This document shows, one piece after another, positions 56,453 to 64,000 of a DNA stretch of 64,000 nt. Each line of letters opens with the position of its first letter. Position 1 is the stretch's first letter. Under the pieces are notes generated by a model that was not told the origin of the DNA, ran no database searches, and saw only the letters and a list, made by a program, of their open reading frames with translations. This DNA is from Watersipora subatra (taxonomy: Eukaryota > Bryozoa > Gymnolaemata > Cheilostomatida > Watersiporidae), in the NCBI RefSeq assembly GCF_963576615.1, contig NC_088711.1:33778121-33842120 (forward strand), given 5' to 3'. The position numbers and the translations under genes were made by a program.

Positions 56453-59400
56453 CTATGCAATCAAGAGTCAATCAGATTTCAATAACGAGGTAACTACTCT
56501 AATACAACAGAATAGTCTCAAGTAGAGAACTGAAAATCCCAAGCCCAAAACATCCAGAAACAAGTAGAATCAGCCACATCTGGGTTACTTATATAAACTT
56601 ATTACTTATCAAAACTATATAAAAAAGGGTTATAAAAACTTGTTACTTTTATAACTCTACCCATATTAGCGCAATAACTTGTTGTAATACAGTAACAAAC
56701 TGCAAAATCTTTTTTTTACACATATTTTTAACTAAGACACCATTGCAAAAAACCTTTCCTTCACTTTTGAACACTTACTGTATATCCCCACATATAAGCC
56801 TATCTCGCATATAAGCGGACCCTATAAATTGTAACACGTCGTACATATCTATCAGAGTAGGTCGCAAAAACGCAGCCGCTTTTGTAAGCTTAGTACAAAA
56901 CATTTCTGAGGGGTGAGTAATTGCATAATTAGCTTATCGCCTCTCCATTTAATCAAAAGCAAACGATCATCTGTTTGTGTTGAGCCAATAGAAACATGTT
57001 TGCATCTCATGTTGATGTTAGGTTCGCTTTTCAAAAGCACATTTTTATAGCAATTTGTTCTTCGAGATGATCAGAAGCATTACAGCTATACAGGTTTCAC
57101 TAATTCTAGATTAATGGACTTCCGATGATTATATATTGGGTGATTATAGTAGTAGTGACAATGAGTATTTATTTTTAAAATATCTTAATTTATAATTTTC
57201 AAGCTACAATAGTAATAGTGGAAACTCGTCTAACTCGGTACACGCACAACTTACCACTATAGTATGGGGAGGACAAGTGTGTCCGAAATGATTCTGCAAG
57301 ACATTTGTGACCTTTTTACGGCATCAAATAATGTACAATTTTATGCTAATTAATTTGATGAAATGTTATGACCATTTATACATACCAATGCCAAATATTT
57401 GATTTACTGAATATTCGTTACTATGAAAATTTATTTGGTAGGAAAAGAGTTCATTATAGTGGTAATCATTATTGCTGTTTTACTTTTATTAAAAGTTCAG
57501 TTAATAAAGGTTCGAATTGTAGTTGTTAAAATTAATTAGCATGTCATGTCATTTGCTTTCAATCAGAGTTACATACATATAAGGCAGACCATAAGTTTTG
57601 CAAAAAATCTTTGCGTTCTAGAAGCGGCTTATATGCAGGGATATACGGCAAAAGTGTGTGCGCCGTTGTTATTGCCACAAACAATTTTTTTTGTTGAAAT
57701 TATCGTCTCAATGAATGGTCAACGGGAAGACAACTTGCTTATCGCTGATAAAATGTACAGATGAACAGACTAAACCATATTAGGCAGTGGAAACACTTGC
57801 ATTTTTCACTCACGAATGTATATGGAATAATGAAAAATACCATGTATGCAAAAACAAGGCTAGCTAGCTGAATGCACACTTATGGCCACTCTATGTAGGT
57901 AATTGTGTGGGTAAATGATTTCATGCGTAAGCAAAACCAAAGATGTACCTTTTCATAAGAACGTAACGAGACACAATGAATCAGCATAAACTATTTATGG
58001 TTTTCTGAGTACTAGCTGGAGAGGAATTATTGAGAATATCACCAAATATTTTGGGACTGCAGTATATTAAATTAGATTTCAGCTCATATGAATATAGTTG
58101 TTATAGTAATGCCAGAACGCAAACAAACCAATCATAGTTTATATTCATTATTTCTCTGTCCTTTTCACTTTACACGAGTACTTTTTCTATTTATTATGCA
58201 GTAATATAATTTTAACACGTATTCATTACAGGTTTTAACTGTTACATGTATTTATGTAATTTGTCTTCATGCGTGCCTCGTGTATGTCTTCCGGAATGAA
58301 TAAATTTCATAAGTAGTTTGCACTGTATAGTTGAAATGTAACACCAATCTGGAGTGAGTTCATTTTTGCTAGCATATAAGTCTTACACCAACATCTAATT
58401 TAACCTTCTACAAGATGATGGACCATAAAATCTTCAAACCAATCACTAAGAACGAGTCTTTTTTATAGAGACTGCAAATATTGGCACTCGCTATAAGTCT
58501 AATTATTTGGTGCCTTATTATATCAGTTTGTTATGAAAAGCCGCTGTATCAACCTTTATGAATAGCTCCAGAATAAACTTTATTAAAGGTTGACTTGCAA
58601 CAAAATTCACATTATAGTTATTTGATATAAAAAGATTCACCATGTCTTACTCTGTTGTGTTGTAGGTGCAAAATATATGGAAAGGTGATTACAAGCTCTT
58701 AAAAGCTCCAAAACGAACAAAAATCGCTGCCACACGAGACCGCCGTAGTTTGGATTCTCTTTCCAAAACGGCTCAAATGTGACGTAGTTGTGAGAGATGG
58801 TTTCTGTTTACACTTTCATGCAACCTTATTTGTCGAAATATTTTCACAAATATACTTCACGCATTCAATAAAACCATGTCTATTGTTCTTACGCGTCTGT
58901 TTTATCGTCATCGTAATGCTGTCACTTTTAGCAGTGATATCCTATAACTCACCGTAAAAATTCGTTTAATTTTTTAGCCTTGGCTTGACGGAGTACATAT
59001 CATTGTCTGATAATCATGACGAGCCTGTTGGTCACTTGTGATAATCGAAAAGTGCTGCAGAAATTATTTGCGAAGTATTGGGTCACATGATCAGATTACG
59101 ACTTGCCGATTAGACCAAACCGAAACAAAAATGTAAAGTAGCGAGCATCTATATTTGATACCGGGTCTTCGGTAAAACCCGAAGTGTTTGTCATAAACTA
59201 GTGCTACGATAAGTTTATATTGAGCTTTTTATTGGCCTTTCAATTCACGTGAGAACATATGTGATAAGATGATAACCAAATTTGGTGGCTACGTCATCGA
59301 AATAGATTCCAATCTACGGTGGCTTTTCGTTTTTGAGCTTTTAAGAGCTTGTAATCACATTTCCACATATGTGGCACCTACAACACATCAGAGTAAGACA

Positions 59401-62359
59401 TGGTGAATCTTTTAATACCAAATAACTGCAATGTGAATTTTATTGCAAGTCAACCTTTAAGCTTGTTTCGTCAACCAATCTTTCCTTGGTAATCAGCAGC
59501 AAACATACCGACTAGACTCTTTAATGTTTTAAGTGTATAAAAATATCTATTCATTTGGCCTTGAAAGGTGAACTATGTTGATTTCTTTGACACGCTTTAA
59601 AGGACTTTTGAAAGCATGATGAAGCAGCGATTTAACTGCTACTCCCTTGGTAAAACACGATGCCTCACCTAGCCGTGTTTGAGTTGACGCTCAGAGACAA
59701 TGGTTGGCACTGATTGGACACATTTAACAACTAACTCAGAATTGCTTAGAGCTAATAATTAATCAAAGTGAGAGCTAAACTAATGCTAGTAATTTACCCC
59801 GAGCCCTGCCTATCAGCGGACTAACTTACTCTGCATCTGTTCCTTATAGCACTCATTTCGAAGATTGTTGATATATATTTGCTCAATTTCTCTTTCTAGT
59901 TTTTGTAAAGACCTTCCGGAATATGCCTGGTTGAAGCCATCTTTTACGTAATAGTGAACATGAAGCCCCGCCGTTGACCGTTGATGGGGATAGTTTCTGA
60001 AAAAATATGTAGTATATTTCTACTTAATGAGACAAGAGAATGATTTCAAAGTTAGGCATATATTTTATGCCATTATTATAAAGTGATAAGTGGCATGGAC
60101 ATTAGCGTCATATCTACTATCGATCACATGTTACCTGTAAGCAAACCATCATGGTATGGCTGATTATTTTACGCCCGGTGTTTTCTACTCCCGCTAAATT
60201 AAAAAAGGATTTCAACGGAAAAGTTAGGAGTTCTTCAGCTCATACTTTCCAACCATAAAAACTTCAAGCTAAATTTGAAAAATTAAAAACGGAGCGAAAA
60301 CTTCTGGTACCAAGTAAGATCAACTATCAAAAACGATCAAAATATACAGCTAGATATTTCTTTCTAATGACTACACAATTAGCACAGGAATGTGGTGTAA
60401 GGTGCTACTGACACTTACGAGCTACTGTGAAACTTATAGACATCATCTCCTTGCAGAGCTATGCTCAGTAGTGATATAACTATCATCATGATGATTGGAG
60501 ATAGCTGAAAGAAGGCTGAAAGTACGCTCTGCAACACAAATATAGTCTTGGTCAGCACGGTCGACAGACATAAAAGCTACACCATTGAAAACACTTGTAC
60601 CCGCAACAAGAACTATTACAGAGCTGTCTGTGACACAACTGGGTGCTTTTAGTGGTGTGGTGGCGCTCAATTAGAGGTTTTACGATATGTTTTGCAAATT
60701 GATTTTCTTGTCACACAATTATTAGGCGTTGTAGGAACTAGCAGCTGCGTTGTGTCACCTTTGGCTCAAAACTTGCAAACCACTTTTTTATATGCATGTT
60801 CTTCGATGCATTAGGATGGCGTTAAACAAGGAACTAATATTAGCCTGAGACAGTTAGCAATTATTTCCATGGCATTGCTTTGAAAGTTCATCTACCATCG
60901 TAAATTTAAACCGTTTGTCATATGCGTAGGCTACTTCAAAGTAAAAAGGAACTATTATTAGCCTGGGACAGATATAAATTATTTCTATGGTATTGCTTTC
61001 AAAGTTTATCTACCAACAAAAATTTAAACTGTTTTTCATAGAGGTACATGTATTTCGAAGTATTAAGACCGTGTTAAACAAGGAACTACTATTAGCCTGA
61101 GACCGTTATTGATTACTTCTACGGTGTTGCTTTCAAAGTTTTAACAAAAAAAAGTGAAAAGCTTTGGAGCTGGACGAGATAATTGATTGTTATTCATGAT
61201 TAATACAATTTTGTGGGCATTTTTCTATTGATCACTTGATATTATGGGTTCATAAAGATCAACAATAGTCAAAGTGGCAGTCAAATGGAGGTGGCACTCA
61301 AATAGAGGGCGGCGCTCTATTTTTCAACCCGCCTCTCGCAGTAGTGGTCAAATACAGGTGGCGGTAAATTAGAGGTTTTACGGTAAGTTACAATAAGCAA
61401 GCCTCGCTTGAACTCAATAAGTGAGTGGCAACTGTGGAAACTATAAAGTCATGTAATCAAATAAAAGCAATGTCATCAAATAATGATGATGTCATCAAAT
61501 GATGGTCACATTACCAAACAAAAGCGACGTCATTAAATACTCACATCATTTCCTTGATGCTGCCGACGATGTGAAGTCTCCTGTTGAGATCGAGGTCTCA
61601 TCTGCCGGTGATCTAAATAGAGGATTGATGAATGAGTAAGGCTGACAACCATGTCTCTTCACCGAATACTAATTTGTACAACTAACTACTAATAGCCTAT
61701 CTATACAACCTGACTTGTTGCACAAACATTGTAGAGCCAAGTAAAGTGGAAAGGGGAGATAAATCAATGGGCAGGTGAATTGTGACTAGTGCTGCACGAT
61801 ATCTTTGCATGTACATTCGATTATTTGGTCTCAAAATATATCAAATATCGAAAAATATCGAACATTGGAGTTGTCTTCTCTCAATATGTAGTGTTAGATT
61901 TTAAAATGAACGATATAAGAGAATGATGGTTGAAAAACAGGAGTTGTCCCTCTTTACAATAAGGAGAATAGACGACTCCATTTTGCAAAATAAAATCGGC
62001 CGATATTTCGATAAAATATCGGCTTCGATATTCATATCGACTTAAAAACTGGCCAAATATAAAACCATCCACTGAAATATATCGTCACATCGAATTATAT
62101 CGTGTTATCGTGCAGCACTAATTGTGACAAATTAATGAAATATTTATATTCATCTGGCACATCTACTCACATGAAGTAAATGCATTTCCTCCAAAAAACA
62201 TGTTAAAAAGCTCCTCAGGAGACACTTCGGCCTCAAACTCATGAGAATAGCCTCGAAATCCATTTCTTCTTCTCGGTTGCCGCACTTCCTGTTCTCCGTA
62301 GAGGTCATACTGTCTCCTCTTACTCGGGTCACTGAGGATCGCATAAGCATTGCCGATAT
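56343..62359 (-). CDS. DNAJB12: DNAJB12/DNAJB14-type ER membrane J-protein, 3' five coding exons (5'-partial)
   Basis: Tail-anchored Hsp40 that recruits cytosolic Hsp70 to the ER membrane for membrane-protein quality control. Coding exons in the window: 62359-62171, 61612-61545, 60528-60419, 59996-59830 and 56452-56343; all GT-AG, phases consistent, about 213 aa. Order: end of J domain ([20 protein letters not shown]), Gly/Phe linker ([15 protein letters not shown]), Arg/Gln-rich stretch, transmembrane helix ([20 protein letters not shown]), then the DUF1977 C-terminal domain ([20 protein letters not shown] ... [11 protein letters not shown] ... CKRLEEVYG). The HPD motif and N-terminus must lie beyond 64000. 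Vertebrates have two paralogues; which is closer cannot be told here. Confidence 0.93.
56776..57650. mobile_element. Probable TIR element/MITE
   Basis: Left TACTGTATATCCCCACATAT + AAGCC and right (complement) TTGCCGTATATCCCTGCATA + TAAGCC, about 25 bp at 80% identity, 875 bp apart. No transposase recognised. Confidence 0.55.
58583..59460. mobile_element. TIR element family R2, copy B (uninterrupted)
   Basis: Flanked by TTAA on both sides, with inverted termini AGGTTGACTTGCAACAAAAT / its complement, continuing ~140 bp through CCATGTCTTACTCTGTTGTG. TTAA suggests a piggyBac-like target, but copy A lacks clear TTAA flanks. Site TCGGTAAAACCCGAAGTGTT is the empty counterpart of the insertion in copy A. 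Confidence 0.85.
59830..59996 (-). CDS. DNAJB12: J-protein exon: DUF1977 domain, first part
   Basis: [20 protein letters not shown] then [20 protein letters not shown] and [15 protein letters not shown]. Acceptor TTTTTTCAG, donor GTAAGT. Confidence 0.95.
59997..60418 (-). other. J-protein intron
   Basis: Short intron between the transmembrane exon and the DUF1977 exon. Nothing recognised. Confidence 0.6.
60419..60528 (-). CDS. DNAJB12: J-protein exon: transmembrane segment
   Basis: [20 protein letters not shown] then [16 protein letters not shown]; aligns with the vertebrate VFVQLMPILILILVSALSQ anchor. Acceptor TGTGTTGCAG, donor GTAAGT. Phases (0 in, 2 out) match both flanking exons. Confidence 0.9.
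60529..61544 (-). other. J-protein intron with degenerate repeats
   Basis: Three diverged copies of a ~120-130 bp unit (marker AAGGAACTA...TTAGCCTGAGAC) at 60820-61150. Also a duplicated motif AATTAGAGGTTTTACG (60670-60685 and 61368-61383) beside CGCTCTATTTTTCAACCCGC. Confidence 0.6.
61545..61612 (-). CDS. DNAJB12: J-protein exon: Arg/Gln-rich linker
   Basis: [20 protein letters not shown] then GND; corresponds to the variable RYTYQQRQDRRDNQ-like linker of vertebrate DNAJB12. Acceptor CTATTTAG, donor GTGAGT; phase fits both neighbours. Confidence 0.82.
61787..62120. mobile_element. hAT-type MITE with 8-bp target-site duplication
   Basis: 334 bp; termini TAGTGCTGCACGATA / TATCGTGCAGCACTA (subterminal differences), TSD ATTGTGAC at 61779-61786 and 62121-62128. 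Interior rich in ATATCGA inverted motifs. Sits 50 bp from the donor of the J-domain exon. Confidence 0.92.
62171..62359 (-). CDS. DNAJB12: J-protein exon: end of J domain and G/F linker
   Basis: [20 protein letters not shown] then [20 protein letters not shown]. Acceptor CTTGCAG, donor GTGAGT. Starts with two bases finishing a split codon. Confidence 0.95.
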
Positions 62360-62481
62360 CTGCAAGATAACAACAACGTAAATTCAACTGTTACAGCCAG
62401 AACATCTTACATATTCGACTGCTAGTCATGTAATTGGTTGAACTCTTCATTCCTTTCGTAATTCACACTCCACAAAGCCTC

Positions 62482-62690
62482 TGTTGAGTGTGTGTAATGG
62501 CCGCCTTTGTTGAGAGTGTGTAATGGCCGCCTTTGTTGAGAGTGTGTAATGGCCGCCTTTGTTGAGAGTGTGTAATGGCCGCCTCTGTTGAGAGTGTGTA
62601 ATGGCCGCCTCTGTTGAGAGTGTGTAATGGCCGCCTCTGTTGAGAGTGTGTAATGGCCGCCTTTGTTGAGAGTGTGTAATGGCAACAGCA
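62482..62690. repeat. 26-bp minisatellite, about 8 copies
   Basis: Unit GGCCGCCTTTGTTGAGAGTG plus TGTAAT, with a T/C variant (CCTTTG or CCTCTG). GC-richer than surroundings; about 120 bp upstream of the J-domain exon acceptor. Confidence 0.95.
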
Positions 62691-63280
62691 ACTTGGTTCA
62701 GGCTTAAACACCGCCATCTTATTCACCCATCTTATTCACCCTTCAAGCGATACCAGGCTTAACAAACTTAACAGTGTTTACGATGTTAAATTTAATACCC
62801 ATTGGTGCTGTTTGCAAAAAAGTGCTATGACTTCCCGAATGCTTAGATGAGTGACTGACATATTCATACCCTTTGAATAATCCCACAGAGTAGCGATACG
62901 AGGAGCAGAATGCATCAGGTGCAATCTTGTCAGAATCAGGATGTGATGAATGTTGATTTCATGACTGACAGCATGTTGTATTTTAATTTTGTACCAACAT
63001 CTAGTAACACAATCTATGAGAGGCGATGCGGTTGCCTACGCAAGTCTACTCCTCAAGCATTTAGGTAAAGACGCAGAACGGCAGTCAAACTATGAAAATC
63101 TTTTTTTTGGGCTGCCTAAACCAGCGCCATAAAAAACAAAATCTGTTTTTCGTGTCGAAATGACAACTTGTAAAGAGAGAAATGCCGTATTGGTAAAATC
63201 TACACACACAACAACCCGATGGTTAACATCTCACCAACTCTTACAATATTATTAATACTGTCCCACCATTCATAGTATAC
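62691..63280. other. Unassigned J-protein intron sequence
   Basis: Probably intronic for the J-protein gene, whose preceding exon was not found. Nothing recognised. Confidence 0.45.
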
Positions 63281-64000
63281 TAGAAATTCCACTGTCATAC
63301 AGCCCACGACCAAAGTGATAATGGAAAAAAGAAAGGGTACTGTTGGTTGTTGAAAAAGTAGTTCTCAGCAGGAATTGACAGAGTATAGTGTAAATGAGAC
63401 TTGTTTGAAATAGAAATGTTCTAGAAATAGCTTGAAAAGCTTGGTTTAATACAATAATAAATCACACCTAATCACACAAACCATCACACCTAATCTACTA
63501 CTATCTCAAACCTGTTTTACAACGATAAAAAAATATTAATTTAAGCTGTAGGCCTAACCTACTGTAATGTATGTATTTTACCAACAACGATAAGGAAATA
63601 TGTTTATTATAACTCAGAAATGCAAAAGTAGAAGTAAAATGGCAAGCTACTGGGTACTATACACAGTTTGAAAGTTGGTTGCATTGAATGTAGAATGGTT
63701 TTGATAGCGATTTTTAACAGAAAGCAAGTATTAGCCAGCCAATATTAGTAAGCCAATATTAGAAGTAAAATGCACTGACATTATTAGAATAACCAATATT
63801 ATCAATTTAGTAATAGTATAAAACCAATGCAAAATTTTGTTTACATTTCAAAACGTCATAGCTAACAATATCAAGAAGTGATATTTATAGATTTTTAGAA
63901 AATCTATTTAAAAAAGTGTTTGGTCATGACAAACAGCAATAATGAAAGGAAAAGATTATACATGTATGTTTATATCTCTCCCACTGCAATAGGAGAAATG
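63281..64000 (+). mobile_element. Dispersed repeat family R1, copy 3 (runs off the window)
   Basis: Starts CTAGAAATTCCACTGTCATA and keeps CATACAGCCCACGACCAAAG and AAAACCAATGCAAAATTTTG; truncated and rearranged relative to copies 1 and 2. Confidence 0.7.

Larger units (their letters stand above)
56453..59829 (-). other. J-protein intron (3.4 kb)
   Basis: Holds two TIR elements (56776-57650 and 58583-59460). 57650-58580 is AT-rich without recognisable features. Confidence 0.6.

Noticed and set aside
60443-60670. 75-codon minus-strand frame
   Set aside because: Wrong frame across the transmembrane exon of the J-protein.
62900-62945. Possible HPD motif of the J domain (HPDSDKIAPDAF on minus)
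   Set aside because: A stop lies six codons upstream, helix II is absent and the sequence does not lead to the next exon in phase; probably chance. The true HPD exon should be beyond 64000 or was missed.

Overview
The window is animal nuclear DNA. It is AT-rich and holds spliced genes with GT-AG introns of 0.1-8.4 kb, many long minisatellite arrays, a Penelope-like retroelement remnant, a decayed non-LTR reverse transcriptase, several TIR/foldback elements and a hammerhead-ribozyme repeat. The mix suggests an invertebrate, perhaps a lophotrochozoan such as a bryozoan, mollusc or annelid, but nothing fixes the species. I see no prokaryotic or viral gene organisation.

Five conserved genes were assembled exon by exon from splice signals and reading phase. 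(1) CYHR1/ZTRAF1, minus strand, first coding exon only (676-921); the rest lies left of the window. (2) COPS5/CSN5, minus strand, complete in nine coding exons (21287 down to 2534, 348 aa), JAMM deneddylase subunit of the COP9 signalosome. (3) COX11, plus strand, complete in five coding exons (21467 to 32699, 274 aa), copper chaperone for cytochrome c oxidase. (4) Fascin, minus strand, complete in seven coding exons (51160 down to 36726, 494 aa), actin bundler. (5) A DNAJB12/DNAJB14-type ER J-protein, minus strand, its last five coding exons (62359 down to 56343); the first half of the J domain lies right of the window.

Layout: COPS5 and COX11 are head to head with start codons 179 bp apart, so they probably share a bidirectional promoter. 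COX11 and fascin converge on 32.7-36.7 kb. Fascin and the J-protein are in tandem, separated by about 5.2 kb. The genes serve separate housekeeping roles (protein degradation control, respiratory assembly, cytoskeleton, ER chaperoning) and form no operon.

Most of the remaining sequence is repeats. Arrays: 13 bp (1.88-2.06 kb), 25 bp with a 200-bp higher-order period (6.24-7.04 kb), 50 bp built from the end of COPS5 exon 7 plus its splice donor (11.25-11.9 kb), 46 bp and 29 bp (13.7-15.7 kb), 22 bp (23.97-24.85 kb), 48 bp with a 288-bp higher-order period (25.8-27.4 kb), 40 bp (31.5 kb), 33 bp (33.3 kb), 26 bp (62.5 kb).

The most notable item is a 259-bp tandem repeat at 29.12-29.59 kb whose minus strand folds into type I hammerhead ribozymes with a very short stem III, the arrangement of metazoan retrozymes. 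Next are the thirteenfold amplification of a COPS5 exon/donor junction and two nested transposon insertions with target-site duplications, one carrying a RecQ-helicase-like fragment.
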